Shown here: piece by piece, positions 1 through 13,812 of the stretch
Numbering within the stretch: the first letter of the stretch is position 1
Layout of the letters: every line of letters starts with the position of its first letter
Notes under the pieces: model-generated
Databases searched by the model: none
The model's input: only the letters and a program-made list of their open reading frames with translations
Told to the model about the DNA's origin: nothing
From: Symsagittifera roscoffensis
Lineage: Eukaryota; Xenacoelomorpha; Acoela; Convolutidae
Length of the DNA: 64,000 nucleotides
Assembly (NCBI RefSeq): GCF_963678635.1
Contig: NC_087062.1
Coordinates: 85,958,890-86,022,889, forward strand
Direction: 5' to 3'
Translations under genes and position numbers: made by a program

Positions 1-169
1 ATCACAGGTGAAATGTCTTTTCAAATTTAACCTGAGGACAACAATACCTTTTGAATGATTTAGAAAAATTCCGTCAAAAATGGCTAGTACAAAGTCGAAA
101 TTTGTCTGAAGAAAAAAAACCCACCCCGAGCACAAATATTCCGTCACTTTCGTTTCGAAAGTCGGAACA
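1..169 (-). mobile_element. HINE-like (Helentron-type) element, 5' part, cut by window edge
   Basis: Reverse-strand copy of the family seen intact at 11911-12443. It carries the GTCGGAACA terminus at the right, the imperfect CTTTCG/CGAAAG hairpin, the 'CCGAGCACAAATATTCCGT' block and the internal 'AAATGGCTAGT' block. The rest of the element lies left of the window. Confidence 0.75.
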
Positions 170-3100
170 ATAACACAAACTGCCAATCAGCCATAGAAGT
201 GAGTCACTTCCATTTTAATCATCAATACAAGTAATTGACCATGTATAATTGACCATTTTAGAGATTGATTAGCGCAATATACAGGTTTATTACAACACAA
301 AATTTCAGATCAGTAGGTCCATTCGCTAATCAGGGTAACAAACGACTTCACACATATCAAAGACTTGTTACACGATTCACTTTACTGATTACTTTCAAGT
401 GGGATTCCTTCGTTTGCCCATAATCTTTGAATGATTCCAATCAAACGCTTGTTTCATTGTACCAGGCGTTTCTGCAGAGCAGTTTACAGCTCCGAGTAAC
501 ACGCTGACAAGGCTATGTTGTTCTTCTCTGAAAATCTATAAAAACAAAATTCATTATAAGAGACTGATTTGGTCGCGCGCGACGTATCTTTCGGCCGATT
601 TTGGTAACTATTTGTATATGAACTGGACTTAAAATTACTCCTTGATCACCTTACATAAAAAGAACACAAGACGAAACATAAATCGACATAGGTTAATACT
701 TTGAAAGCCGAAGCATTAACTTAATCTTTTGAAACAAAATTTGATCGATTTTGACAATTACATAATTGAGTCCTTAATTTGAGGGCTAGAATTGGCTTGA
801 TTGATTTTGATTTTAATAAAGAGGCTGTTAACATGCAGAAGAGTGAAACTCCCAAAACCATTTGACGTTTCAAGGTGTAACATTGCGAGCATAAAACATT
901 AAAACATATATAGTATTATTAGACTTGTCTATACCTGCAGTCAGGTGCTAGGCAAATAAGACGACCTGACATTAGGGCGAAATGAAATTAGGACGAAAAA
1001 TGAGAGGTTAAACATGTAAAATAAGCTGTTCGAATGTAAGCCGTTTATCTCTCAGAAATTCAATGGGAGAATCGTGTAGCGACTTCTTAAAGTCCAATAA
1101 AAAATGGTTGTCATGTTCATGTTAACGGCTGTCGTTTTATTTGCAGGATATCATGTGGTCCGACCATGAAACAGCAAATATCGAGTCTGTCGCCCATATG
1201 AGCTGAAGTTTTTGATTAAAATATTAATCCTCTCAATTTAGATTTTACAACTGGCAGCTATCAATCAGTCCAAAATTTCCAAGCCTCGATGTTTTCACGG
1301 GACATTTTCAAAATCTCTTAGCTCTATGGGTTAATATTTCAAGTTTTTTCAAGCGGGTTTTCAGCGGTCTGCCATATTCCCCCTTTTGGAGGCATAGTCA
1401 CTTGACTTTCAAGATGAAGAAGAAAACGATCACTTGAAAATGTCACCAATACGGCGTATAATCTGGAGACTTAGGTCTCCATGACGCTTGTAAATGCGAT
1501 TAGCTGTCTATAACACGTTTGAATTCCAAAGGGGACCTCATCGGCTAAAGCTTATAAAATCAGCTTCAAAAGAAAAGGTTCTCCTCCAGTAAATATGGTT
1601 AATGCCAAATTGTTGACATGATCAGTGACCCAGAGCAATTTAATTGATCAATCACGATACCATTATAGGTTAAATAGTTTTTTGAACACAGTTTTTGCGT
1701 GAGGAATTCAATGAAAAGCATAAATACGGCATCGAAATTTTGTTCAGAAATTGTTGACCGATAAGGATATTGCCAGCAACTTGGTATTAACTATACATAA
1801 GACATTTATTTCAATTGATCTATATTTTTTAGTCCCCACTTTTGCGAAGGCAGAGAAAGTTTCATAATTTATTATATGCACAACCATAGCTTAGATGGTA
1901 AATGTAATGTTCTGACTTAAATAGATAAACTAGGAGGTGATAAGCAGGTGATAAACATTTTTTAATTACTTTTTTTAGCTCCAAAACCAAATTGGTTGCG
2001 TTGTTGTCTGCACAAGTTTATGCACAAGTTTGAAAGCATTTTGCTTCGAACACAAAACGAGTATTTTCGACGAATTAGACTTTATCATCTCCCTAAAGAA
2101 GGCAAAGGAACTTCCTGTTTTCCTGTCGAACTGAGACTCGCATGTACATCTCTTTCAATATCGCATAAGGTTGGGTGTTAGTGATACCGAAATCTGGTTA
2201 TAACAGCCAGTACATTTCACAAAGATCCACTCCTGAGAAGAATATTGTTCGGCGAGGAATTCGGATTATAAGTTGTCCTCTATTTATCTTTGTATTGGTG
2301 TAAGCTTGATGAGTAGAGAAAGCTGTTGCATCCTTGTTCGGTCCGTGATCCGAAGATGTCTAGGTTGTCGGTTCCTATCCTTATATCACTAGGGCATATC
2401 GAGGTTTTTTTCTGGGCATCACTAGGCATATTGAAATTGATTGGCTCTCACTGAAATATTCGAAAAGTCCAAACTAATGTTTCTTCTAATTGGATTTCCG
2501 TCGGTTGATTCAATTGAAAATTTGGGAGGACTGGTCGTGTGATGTACTTCGATTAGGAAAGTCTGTTTTTTTTGTGCGCTTCGAGGTTCCTACTGTAAAA
2601 GAAGCAAATGGGTCAACTGTTTCGTCGTGCAAACACTGGTCTATTGACATTGTTGTTAATCAAGCAAAGTTTATCAAAAAAAAGTTTGCTGGGGATTTCA
2701 ATTCACGGTGGCTCGCAAGGACTAGTGGCAGCCTGTTATTGCTGTTGTTTTTGTTGGATATGAGAGTGCGTCAGTGTAGTCTTACTATAAGGTCTTACCT
2801 TCCAACGCCATCATCAAAGAGAGTTCTTCAACCATGATGTCCCGATCGAAGAGTATCTGCCGTACCGAAGAGTTTGAATCGAGCTGCTGTCGTTCCGGGG
2901 CAGGCAAGCCAATGCTCTACCTTGTCTTTTTCTTGTTCGCGTCTTCAACATCTGGAGTCGGTTCACGCGTCCATGAGATTCCTCTATGATCATTTCTCAT
3001 CGGGTTGGTTATCTTGTTAGAACCTCCCTCGAACATCCCTATAAGTGTTTTAAAAGAACTGACCTGACTACCATAAAAAAACTCTGGAGACTTTGTTCGA

Positions 3101-4237
3101 TTAACATTATAAAAATATGAGCTTACACTGTGACAACAGAAAGTTTTTTGACTAATTTCCGGAATTTTTAAAGTTATTTTATCAACATAAAAGATTTCAA
3201 AATAAGATTTTAGTTTTCGCATTTTGCAAAGATTTTTTAAAGAAATATTATCTTTATTTCTTTTTGATCAAAGATCTTCTGTTTCAACATTTATAAATCT
3301 CTAAACTATTTTCAGGTCGCTTTTAATCCACAGTTTCATCCAAATGACTTAAGTTTTATTTTTTCTTGAATCCAAAAATTTTAATTATTATAAATTGAAA
3401 AAAGAAAAAAGTCAATTTTTGCGCAATTTTATACTAAACTGTTTACGATTGAAAATCTATTGTTTTCTTTTTCCTCCAACGTTTTTGAGTTGTATTTACG
3501 CTTTTTATTCGCCTTTTCAAAAGGGTTTTTTAGGGGGATGTAGATTCTTGCACTACAGCACTCTTTGACGAACTAATGTACGGAAATGGTGTATAGCTAA
3601 TTGCTGTGAAAGTTTTAAAACATACGATTGTAAAAAATTGTTCATAATACAAATTGATGAAAACATAGTTTTTCTTTGTAGGCAGTTTCGCAAACATCTG
3701 AACTTCAATTTTCAAAGTTTTTCGGAAAAGATTTTACAAATAAACTGAAACAAGTAATAAGCAATTGAATTTGCAAAATATAGTCAAATAATTAAGAAAA
3801 CTGTTTTATTAGAATCAGTTACAAAAAAGTACAAAATTGTTCAAATTTCCTAAATGTTCAATTAGGAAAAGTCGGAAGACAAAGCAAATCGCAATGTTTT
3901 GTTTCTCATTCGGTAGTAAACAATATAGGAATACTTTTCTGCATTTCAGATCACACACAAAACTGCTCGTATCAGTGCGACGCCTACTTGTCTATGAAGT
4001 AGCATTCACTTTTAAAAAACGACGAAACATTTTTTTTACAAAACAAAGAAAAAAGAACAAAAAATGTAAATAAATTTTTGGAAAATTGTCCCCTGCGCGC
4101 TATTTAAAGTACAAAATGATCAATTAGTAACAAAATTTTAAATTAGTGATATAACAAATAGTAACGTTATAAATATAGCATATAGTAACTTCGAATAAAT
4201 AGCTTGCCGTATGCTGTTTCAATTTAATCGCATTCAA
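170..4237. other. AT-rich stretch with no recognised gene
   Basis: Open frames here are short, begin at non-ATG codons or are low complexity. The longest (2490-2837, + strand) starts at TTG and has no supporting splice sites or family motif beyond a short AGDFNSR string that resembles an endonuclease core of non-LTR elements. I see no RNA gene. Upstream exons of the receptor gene could hide here, but I could not find its Cys-loop signature. Confidence 0.5.
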
Positions 4238-4755
4238 CAAGACTGCTCGTATATCAGGGCAAAGCCCTGAATGTTCCGACTGTCCCTTAATTCATATCGA
4301 AGAGCTTTTGGGAAAAGAAAACATTGAAGCCTATAAATTTTGGTCATTATCAGAGTGCAAAATTTTGAATTGTACGAATTAATACGACCAATTATCATTT
4401 TTTATAACTATCATTTCGATCGGCGAAAATTGACTGAACAAAAAAAACACACCGAGCATAAATATTCCGTTTTCTTCGAAAGTCGAAACGAAAATGCAAC
4501 GAGTTCTAAGCCGGTTAAAACTGTCGCGTACGCGTCAATACCACAAAAAGCTCTATGTAAATTGTCTCAAATTGGCAATATTTGAACCCCATAACTTAAA
4601 AAAAAACAGGCTATAAGTGGAATATTGTTTCAATACTGAGCTCAAGACGACAATACTTTCCAGATGGTTAAAAAATCCACTAAAAATGGATAGTTTTGAA
4701 AAAAACCAGCCCGAGCACAAATATTCTGTCAACTGCTTAAAAAATTGGAACTATA
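4238..4755 (-). mobile_element. Degenerate HINE-like fragments
   Basis: At 4238-4284 the family 3' end is clear in reverse orientation: CAAGACTGCTCGTAT, then the CAGGGC/GCCCTG hairpin and the subterminal GTTCCGACTG. The matching body is almost lost. Two eroded 5' ends follow at about 4450-4490 (CCGAGCATAAATATTCCG, TTCGAAAGTCG) and 4640-4755 (CCGAGCACAAATATTC). These are older than the 11-15 kb copies. Confidence 0.6.
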
Positions 4756-6029
4756 ACAAACTACTTAGGTTTAGTACGTTTGTTTGAGGTATACAAGCGT
4801 GCGTGGAATGATAAACACTCCAGGAACAAAATTTCCGTTGCATATTCAAAACGATTACAGAAACGGCAGATTTTGTTTTTCAATCCAAGACACAAATATA
4901 CCCACTTGCGCAAAATAAGGCTGAATCTATATTATAGCAGTTACGTTTTTACAGGAAAATTATATTTTTATGTTGCGGTTAATTTTTCTTGATTTTTTTT
5001 TCAATTAAGCTAAAGTAAAACAGTCGTTTCACCTTGCATCAAAATAGATATTTCGGAAACTTCGGTCTAATTTCATACATAATGTAGAATTAAATTGTAG
5101 TAGAATTAAATTGAAGTACCCAGCATTTTAGCAAATTGCGGTTAACTTAGTCTGTTAATTTGAAAAATCGGAACAGTTTTTCTCGAAACTGAGAGAACTG
5201 TTTTGAGTCTGCGCTTCCTATGAAATCCCTTAGGATTATAAAAAGTTGGCTGCAAAAACATAAAATTTTCAAAGATTTATTTTTATTAGTCTATTTTTTT
5301 AACTTGATTTTGGTGTCCATTCTAAATTATAGATTTTGGTTTTGAAACCTTATCTATCCGTAAATCCGTAGTAACGTGATAGATGGTTTTAAATATACAG
5401 ACAGCTCACCTGCCAGTTTCAACTGGGCCGCTCTGATCACATTGACAACTGCTGTCAAATCTCGACATGCTTGTGTCAAGTATAGATTACTTTGAGGGTG
5501 AAAGAGCCTCAAGAAAATCTTTTCAAATCCAAGTCTAACTCACTTTTAAGTCTTTTACGACATGGTACCATTGATTTTATTTCAGAAATTCCAACATTGG
5601 TTTGAGATGTTTTGAGAGTAAATCAGTATAAATTCCGAAGGAACTTGTTGATGAATCAATACTTTCACCAATCAGTTTCGAGCACCAGGATCAAACTTTC
5701 GAAATTGCAAGAAGAATACCTTTTAGGTCGAATAACAGTTCCCTTTTTGTTTCAAAATAGCAGTCAAGCTGATATCATGTGTGATAAGCTCGTAGCGATA
5801 AGCATGAAGAAAAAAATGCATTAAGCGAATGAAAAAATTGAGCTCAGTTTTGTAGAGGTGTTATTTTCATTTTCCTTGGAAGGGGGCAACAAAAATCATG
5901 CGTACTTTTGGCTAGCTGTCTACACAATTTGTTCACACGGTCATTTTATTCATGCAACACTAAACAGATTAATCCAATTACAAAATTGGTTGAATTATCT
6001 TTAATTTGCCTACAGGTTTTGGGATGTCG
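4756..6029. other. AT-rich stretch with no recognised gene
   Basis: Only short spurious frames are present. There are no splice-bounded coding segments, hairpins or repeats that I recognise. Confidence 0.45.
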
Positions 6030-6312
6030 AGTGGGTGATTTATTACAATAGGTGGTAGGTTAAATTTCAATAGCTGAATTGCTTTTTGTTATACTTCGAA
6101 CATTATTTATAATATAAATCAAAAGCCAAATTTTTTTGGCAAAAGAAGTGTAAAATTTGATTAGCATTTCATCTGGCAGAGTTGGGTATTTACAAAAACT
6201 ATTCAAGTAGTAGTACAATTGATTGAAAACGAAAAAACTATATTATGCATTATAGTTCTCAATTTTAATACAAGCACTATACTCAAAATTACCAACTATT
6301 GTAACATATGAC
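6030..6312 (+). mobile_element. Old copy of the non-LTR element 3' region
   Basis: It aligns over about 250 bp, with scattered differences, to the 3' non-coding part of the retrotransposon array (about 43,880-44,110). Shared blocks include AATAGCTG..TCGCTTTT, CTTCGAAC.TATTTATAAT, CAAAAGCCAA, ATCTGGCAGAGT, TTTACAAAAACTAT, TTGATTGAAAA and CAAAATTACCA.CTA.TGTAACATAT. This shows that the element family is dispersed, not only present in the local array. Confidence 0.6.
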
Positions 6313-6818
6313 CGCGAGTGTATGGGATTTACAGAGTTTTTTTTTCATCAATTTAGGGGTAGATTGTTTTTATCGTTAAATTCAATAGTTTTTAGCCAAT
6401 CTATTTGAGCGTAAGTACATGCAAGCCTTATGGATTGAAATTGCCATTTAACTTTAGGGGGGAGGTTGTTCGCTTGGGCCGAAAATTACTATTCAACAAA
6501 CAATAAAATCAGCATTTAATAATTCGTGATTTTTTTAAAACTAACTAATGTTTGTTTCGAAGCTGAAATTTTTGAAGCTATTTTGACGAGGGACAAAAAG
6601 AGGGATTTACTTAACAATTACGTGTCGTCCCCTTTCAAAAAAGAGGGTGCTTCTTAATAGATTAGGTTAGTAGAATTTTCGTTCAGTCAGAATGCAGCAA
6701 AATTCAAATTATAAATAGAACGCTCTAAAGGTAATTTACTGCCTTTATTTACAAGGGTGGCAATTCATTAGTAGATACAATAAGGTTGGCAATTTGTGCG
6801 TACCCTTAGGGCCGCATT

Positions 6819-8022
6819 CCCGGATAGCCAAAAAATTTAAAAATGTTTGCTAACGTAACTAATAGCAAAACAAAATATGACTTAAAAAGTAAACTATTTT
6901 TTTTAACGAATAAACTATCTTTGTTTTTGGAAATCAGCTGAACAAATTCAATATACTTGCAACATTTTCTTTGTGCAAATATTTTGCTGTTATTGAAATG
7001 GATAGCAATTGATAGTGCGACTAATTTGATACGCAAAGTTGTTTCGTTCCTTCTTTGATAGAATGGTCTCTTGAAAAAACCGTCCCTTGAGAATAAGACG
7101 AGACACCAAGAGCTCTCAAAACGTTTAATAGTAATAAATTCGCAATTAAAAAAGTTGTCGCAAAATATTTTAAGACAAATGCTTCATTATTTCGTATAAT
7201 CTTCCCCTCAACGTTTTAGGTAGAAAATTAAAACACATTGCTAAAATTGAGTTTTGATGACAAATTAGTTCCCCCAAATATAGTTTTTTAACCGATAAAT
7301 AAGTTTAAGCGATCATGTTTGTGATAGGAACAATATAATTAGAATGTTTGATCTGAAAAGTTTGTGACTCAATTTGTTTCGCGAGCTTTTTGAAATGAAT
7401 AGGTTATGCACAAATTACTTTTCAAATTATAAAACGCGAAATGGATGCGGGACTTATCCATCATAGTTGTTTTTTGAGGGATCATTTTAATCTAGTATTT
7501 CTATTTTTTTTAGCTATATGGGAAACAAATTTTTTCAGCCATTCACAAAAAAAAACCAACTATGATAAATATCAATTAAGTTTGTTGAGATGGGCGCGGC
7601 AAGCACGCGCTAAACAACCGTATAAGACCTCAATTTTTTGTTTAAAAGTTTTCAACTATTTGCCTGTCACGGAAAATTTAGTCAAAAATAGGACTTTCAC
7701 TGCATTCTGGGGTAGCTCAGATTTAATTGATCCAATGAAAAAACGTCATTAAAATTTTTTAAGAGCAACCTTGTCCCCCATCATAGAATTTTTGTTCTTT
7801 GATGATCTATATTCTACCTGTGGCTGGGGGCCACATGGGAAAAAGTCTTTATTATATAATCTTTGTTATATATGATTAGAACACTTAATATCTTCTGCAA
7901 TTGATTTCTGACTTTGAAAGAATTCAATTTTTTGGCTATCAGATATCAAGAAAGATTTTGGCTATCCGGGAACAAAAAAAGTTTCGGCTATCTGGGAACG
8001 AATTTAATTTTCGGCTATCCGG
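6819..8022. mobile_element. Candidate 1.2 kb element with inverted ends
   Basis: CCCGGATAGCCAAAAAATT at the left (from about 6819) recurs inverted at the right as AATTTTCGGCTATCCGGG (ending near 8022). The right end adds three further copies of the same motif in tandem (7930-8000). The interior has no convincing gene; the longest frame (7441-7752) is low complexity. No target duplication could be identified. It could be a foldback or MITE-type element. Confidence 0.4.
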
Positions 8023-8884
8023 GTAATTGGATCCGTGATACGCCACTTAGCAACTGTTAAGCAGATCCAAAAAGAGTATAAATATTTTAATATGGAAATT
8101 ACAGCTAACAAAAAAGAAGCTTCAGTTTCGAATAATTGCCGATCAATATATAGAAAAAAAAACAAATTCCGTCCTTAATGTTGGTACTTGACCCGTTATC
8201 ATTATGCTGCAGTTCTACTATTTTTCAATGCGGGATACAATTTTGTTTGCTTGCGATATCGAATTGCTGAACAAGACCCGCCTCTCATTATCTGTGTTCA
8301 TCTTCTTTGAAAAAGCAAAAGATAATAGCACCTTTCAAATCCTCTCGCTGACTTGTTAAATATTCAGAACAGCCTCTATTTTTAGAAAGCAGAGCCAAAT
8401 TATATACCATAATGGCCCATGAATTAATGGTTTCTCGCTTTTTCCTAGGATTCTTTCGGGCTGCTTTCATTCACCCAAATGTCATTAAATTAACAGATCA
8501 GTAAACCCAATACTTTTCTCATCAATGACGGGCTGAAATATTGAACAGAATTGTTCTTTTCATGATCTTTTCAATCATATTTCAATTTTTGCCTTGATTT
8601 CTGTACAGTAAAAGTAAATCGATCAGCATGTTGTGCAAATCTGAGTCTTAAGGACAGATGATTATAATAGAAAGACATAGTAATTACGCATTTATATAGT
8701 CTTCAAGCGTATATGCCGCCCATTTTCGCTTTATTGAACATCTATTTAATGACCTATCTTTTTCCTAGCACCTATCATGCTAGCACTTCATGCATGATTC
8801 CCACCAACAGAAATGGTTTTGATAATTGTATCCAAGTTGCAGTTAGATATAAAATGCAACGTTAAAATACGCCAATATTGGTAT

Positions 8885-9060
8885 GAAATTAACATCCTCC
8901 CCCCAAATCCGTTTAAGGGAGGACATTAACTTGGTTCTGAATTGAAATGTTCAGCCAATGAAGATAATACTTTTTTACACGCAGTGTTTAGCAGATATAA
9001 TAAAATTTAATCGTTGAGATGGAGGATCGTAACTTGGTCGTTCTGGGATCTGGGTGGGGT
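8885..9060 (+). mobile_element. Diverged copy of the 26.1 kb hairpin MITE
   Basis: TTAACATCCTCCCCCC is followed by an inverted partner (GGGAGGACATTAACTTGG), then TTCTGAATTG..ATGTTCAGCCAATGA, and a right-hand GGTGGAGGATCGTAACTTGGTC. The order of blocks matches the element at 26086-26299. The outer end is eroded and I see no target duplication. Confidence 0.55.
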
Positions 9061-11216
9061 CTATTTTGTTTCAGACACAAAAAAATAGCATGAAAGAAAC
9101 AAACAATTACAAGCTCTGATCAGAAGTTGCGACAACAATTTGAGACTGTCTAGACAATCTGATAACAATTTGATAAAGTACGGACAAAAGTTACGGCGGT
9201 ATATTTTGCCCCCGTTTTTTTGCACTATGAATTTTTCATATAATAAAATCAAGATGAAATTTATTGAACCTGAATTGATTTTTATAGGTATCAACTGAAA
9301 ATGGCCTTGTCTGTTATACGGCTTTAAATTGGAACAAAGAGAACACTTGGGTCGAAAAATCCCAAACATATCAAAAATTGATTGAGAAAATCGAAACATA
9401 CCTAATGTTGGTTTAGACGGGCGAAACATAAGGGGAAAACCTCGACTCTTGCAGCAGTCATTTTATCTTCGTTGTCCAATCCCCAGGGGTTTTCATTGAA
9501 AAAAAAAGGGATTTTTGAAAGGTTTCTGTCAAATAATCAGATTTCGCGAGCTTTCCCAATATTTTCCAGAAAAAAGCGGTTTTTATCAAAAGTATGTGCT
9601 TTTCAATACAGATAATTTTTAGCTAATCAGCCTTTTTTCTAAATTGACTCATGGACGCTGAAGTACTCAAGCTACCTGCAAACTTGATTCTATTTCTAAT
9701 TGACACTTAGAAAAAACCGTGTTGCTCGTTTGTCTGATTGTTAATATAATTGATGTTGCAAACTAATTAGGACAATTAGTACTTATGATCACTGAGTAAA
9801 ATACCCTCGCTTTTCACTGTTTTTTTTGCAATTTTTTTTTGTAAACGAGACTTCGTTTTTGAAAAGAATTTCGACCGTGATCAGCACAACAACACACAGC
9901 AGATATTTTCAGTATCCTAAACTCGATTCCTCTGAATTGCCGCCAGACTGGAATTGGGAGGGAAAGGAAACCAACAATTAGATGACAAAAAACGAGACGA
10001 AGCAAAACTTGGTATTTAAGCTCTATTACCGACTCTGAAAATGCGCTTTTAGAGTTGCTCAACAAAAAATATATGTACTAAAATAGTACCAAATAGAGAC
10101 CCTTTGTAAAAGAAAAACAAGAGCAAGAAAAAGGCCTTAAAATGTTAACATGTTATAAGAAATTTTTTAAGAGCGGCTTTGGCGCCAAAACTTACTAATT
10201 TTTAGAGGGGCGGGGGGCGGAGATTGCGCCAAAAAACCTTTTAAAAAGAGTGCATAAAAACGTCTTTTTGCAATTTTCTCAAGAAATTGCTAGCGGTACA
10301 AAACATTTAGCAGATGTAGTTTTTCTGGTGATTTGGGAGAGCTTGAAAAATCGCTTTAGTCGACCTAGAAAAATGGTCAACATTTTTTTCCAAACTCTTC
10401 GCGTTGTGCTTGGTGAATGTTTGTGTCATTTTGGTTTTTTTGATACTAAAAACGACCTTCTATGTTGGCTGATTGATCATTGATTTGAACTAAAAACACC
10501 ACAGCGTAGTATTATAAAACCCCATCAAAAAGCCCTTAAGTGCACTCTTCAAAAATCCTGGGTGCCAGACAGACTATGAATATTACCCTTTCATCCAGTA
10601 GCATGCATGAACTCCCGACTTTTGAAGTCAATATAAATTGTTTAAAAGCAAGTTAATCACAAGCTCATTATGCGTCTTTTGTCAAATAGCAACGATCCTC
10701 AAAACTTTTAACATGATTTAGAAAAAAAAGATCCTTAGCAGAACAGTACAGAAACATTCTTATCTTTGTACTAAATAAGTAGATTTTCACATTTATATCT
10801 TCAAAGTGTGTCTGTTTTTGAAGTAATTGGCAGCAGAAACATCAAAGTTCAAAATCTATTGTAGTAGCTGTCCCCCTAAGAACTATTTTAACTTAATAAC
10901 CAAAAACCTTTGATTAGTTTAATCTGAGGTGCTTTGAATTCAAAATGTTCTAAGATTCACAAGAGAACTAAATGCTGCTTACAGAAAAAAAAACGTTTTT
11001 TTTTTACAAAGCGATTAGGTTACAATCCATTGATAGTACTTTACGCATGAACCATTTGAAGTTATCGAAACTAAGGTTCATCGTTCTAATCACCATTGGA
11101 TGTTAATTCATTTACAACATCTGTGAATTTCGGACGACAAGTCTTGCTATCAACGTAGTTTTTTTTAATGTGAACCACTTAATCTAAAAGACGTCATGTA
11201 TTCCTTCATGCGTTTT
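9061..11216. other. AT-rich stretch with no recognised gene
   Basis: It holds short frames without family motifs. Around 10,080-10,230 there are scattered G-rich blocks and an 'ACCCTTTG' context that weakly recall the hAT-like MITE at 35533, but no boundaries can be drawn. Confidence 0.4.
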
Positions 11217-11716
11217 TGTTCCGACTTTCGATACGAAAGTAACGGAATATTTGTGCTCGGGGTGGGTTTTTTTTTTCTTCAGACAAATTTCGACTTTTTG
11301 ACTAGCCATTTTTGACGAAATGTTTTTATATCATTCGAAAGCTATTGTTGTCCTGAGCATATATTTGAAAAGATATTTCACCTGTGATCATTTTTCGTAA
11401 AGTTATGAGGGTTTAAAGATTGTCATTTTGGCCATTTTGACCAATTTGGGACAATTAACGCGCGATATAATTCGCGCTATTAACGCGTAAGCGGAGATTT
11501 AATCCAACTTAGAAATCGTTCCAAATTAGTTGGAAGAAGCTTATTTGCCATAATTGATTTGTTACAAGGAGCGAAATCTATCCTTTTGTACTTTATATGG
11601 CGTGTGGGGGGATGATTTTCATAAAAAATTTCAAATTTTTCATTTTTATTACATTTTATTAAACATTAAAAGGCAGTCGGAACATTCAGGGCTTCGCCCT
11701 GATACGAGCAGTCTTG
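11217..11716 (+). mobile_element. HINE-like element, copy 1
   Basis: It begins TGTTCCGACTTTCG with the perfect hairpin ACTTTCGATACGAAAGT. Mid-element it has the ATTAACGCG/CGCGCGATAT palindromic block and the 'TATGGCGTGTGGGGG' block. Near the 3' end it carries AGTCGGAAC, an inverted copy of its own 5' terminus, then the hairpin CAGGGCTTCGCCCTG and the terminus ATACGAGCAGTCTTG. It is flanked by T on both sides, as expected for T/T insertion. It codes for no protein, so it is non-autonomous. Confidence 0.8.
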
Positions 11717-11910
11717 TATATTTTCTGGGCTCAACTTAAAATTAAACAATACGAAACAGTCTAAGAATTGAAAAAAAAATGGAAATATCAAAACAGTAAA
11801 GTTTCAAAATAAAAATCGACAATTGTTAGACGGAAAAGCTATGAGATTTCGTTTGGTTGTAAATGTAGTAACTTTTACGATGAATGGAATCTAATTTGCA
11901 AACAATTTAT

Positions 11911-12443
11911 TGTTCCGACTTTCGATACAAAAGTAACGGAATATTTGTGCTCGGGGTGGGTTTTTTTTCTTCAGACAAATTTCGACTTTTTATTTAGCCA
12001 TTTTTGACGGAATTTTTTCATATCATTCGAAAGGTATTGTTGTCCTGAGCTCAAATTTGAAAAGATATTTCACCTGTGATCATTTTTCGTAAAGTTACGG
12101 GGGTTTAAAGATTGCCATTTTGGCCAATTTGGGACAATTAACGCGCGATATATTTCGCGCTATTAACGCGTAAGCGGAGAGTTAATCCGTCTTAGAAATC
12201 GTTCCAAATTGATTTAACGAAGCTTATTAGCCATAATTGATTTGTTACAAGGAGCGAAATCTATCCTTTTGTACTTTATATGGCGTGTGGGGGTATGATT
12301 TTTAATAAAAAAAATTTCACATTTTAGAATAAAAAAAAAGACTTTTGTTTTATTTTATAGAATTTTTTAATGTTATTACTGCTCCATAAACCTTAAAAGG
12401 CAGTCGGAACATTCAGGGCGTTGCCCTGATACGAGCAGTCTTG
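11911..12443 (+). mobile_element. HINE-like element, copy 2
   Basis: Complete copy from TGTTCCGACT to CAGTCTTG with the same terminal hairpins and subterminal inverted repeat as copy 1. Its A-rich 3' part (12300-12390) differs from copy 1 but matches copy 3. The hairpin loop reads GTT here versus TTC in copy 1, while the stem is kept. Confidence 0.8.
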
Positions 12444-12725
12444 TTATTATTATTTTTAAGACGGAAAAGCTTATTTTGTGTCACTGACAATCAAGACGAC
12501 TGGCCCAAAAGAGCTTCATTCAGTCGTTGCCGCTAATATAGAACAATTTTTAATGGCAAAAATGTATCCTTCGAACAATTCTATTCATAAAAAAATTGAT
12601 CACGATATTTGTTTTTATGCCAAAAACGTACGATTGAACAAAATCATATAAGACAAAATTCGATCATACGGTACTAACGCTACAACTCGCAGCTAAGAAA
12701 AAGAGAGCTCGCAAAAAACTCGCAA
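12444..12725 (+). repeat. Flank segment duplicated at 14348-14625
   Basis: About 280 bp immediately 3' of HINE copy 2 recur almost unchanged immediately 3' of copy 3 (AAGACGGAAAAGCTTATTTT ... GAGAGCTCGCAAAAAA). Element and flank were therefore copied together. Confidence 0.8.
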
Positions 12726-13812
12726 CTTCTTAAGAAAAGACAACTCGTATAAAATTGCTGTGAAATAAAGCTGTAATTTCCTTTAATATAAAGGTCAAAC
12801 ATAAAAGGTAAAAAATCAAAGCCTTTGAGGCGTCAAAACTTTCTTGATACAAAGTGATTTTACCGGATCAAAGTTTAAAAAAGCTTCCAGCAGCAACATT
12901 ACTTCAATGTTTTCATACTTTTTAAGAGTTTCTGATATCCGTTGATGCAATTGTTCAAATTCAAGACATTTAAAAAGCTTTTCTCCGGATATGAACCAAA
13001 TCAGGTAATTTGCGAATAAAAAATTTGTTCCTTACTGATTTTCTGAAAGAGTTTTGAAACACTAGGGTGAGGATAACCCATTCCTTTCTGAAAAACGTTA
13101 TGCCATCCTTCGAATGCATTTTTTTTGATTCATCGCATTGCTAAACTGATTGCATATAGTTGATTTAAAATCTGATCGTTCGTTTACTCTTTGCATGGAC
13201 CTAAAAAATTTTTAAGTCCTAAAAAAATACTTTTTGCCTCCCACAGACATTGCAAACGGGTAGGAATATTTTTGAAACTATTTTTCAAACCTTGTTTTTA
13301 CGTACAACCCCCCACGATTTTTAACTATGAACTCAATTGCGAATCATTCGTCAATTAGGGCAATCGAGATATTTGACTCAAATTTCGGTTTTAAGCAAAC
13401 AAAAAGACTATCTCACTAATTGTTTTGAACTAAATTTTACATTGGAGGACATTCAGCTAGTATTGAGGGAAGGATTACGGGCCTTAGTTTAGGGGATAAT
13501 TACAGGACTATCTTATAATTATCGCTTAACTAAATTTTTGTATTTACAAATTTATTGAAGGTTGTGGCCTTTTGCTAGTTATTATAATTGCTAACTTAAA
13601 CGAGCTGTCTTTTCCGCGATTTATTTTTTGTTGCCTTTGTTGTGTTGCTCATCATACAAAAACTTAATTTTCATGTCGTATCCTTCAAACAACTTTTCAC
13701 GAAAAGATTTTGATCATGCAGCTACGAGCTTAGCAAATAATGGCATTGAAACAGTTTGAAATGGCTTAATTATGATAAACATTCGATAACGTATAAAAGC
13801 GTTTTAGATTAT
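12726..13812. other. AT-rich spacer, no gene seen
   Basis: This stretch between HINE copies 2 and 3 has no frame longer than about 60 codons and no recognisable repeat. Confidence 0.45.

Noticed and set aside
2490-2837. 115-codon + strand frame, with short strings resembling a Cys-loop (QCSLTIRSY) and an endonuclease (AGDFNSR)
   Set aside because: It starts at TTG, has no splice support and no second motif of either family at the right spacing. Treated as chance or heavily decayed repeat.
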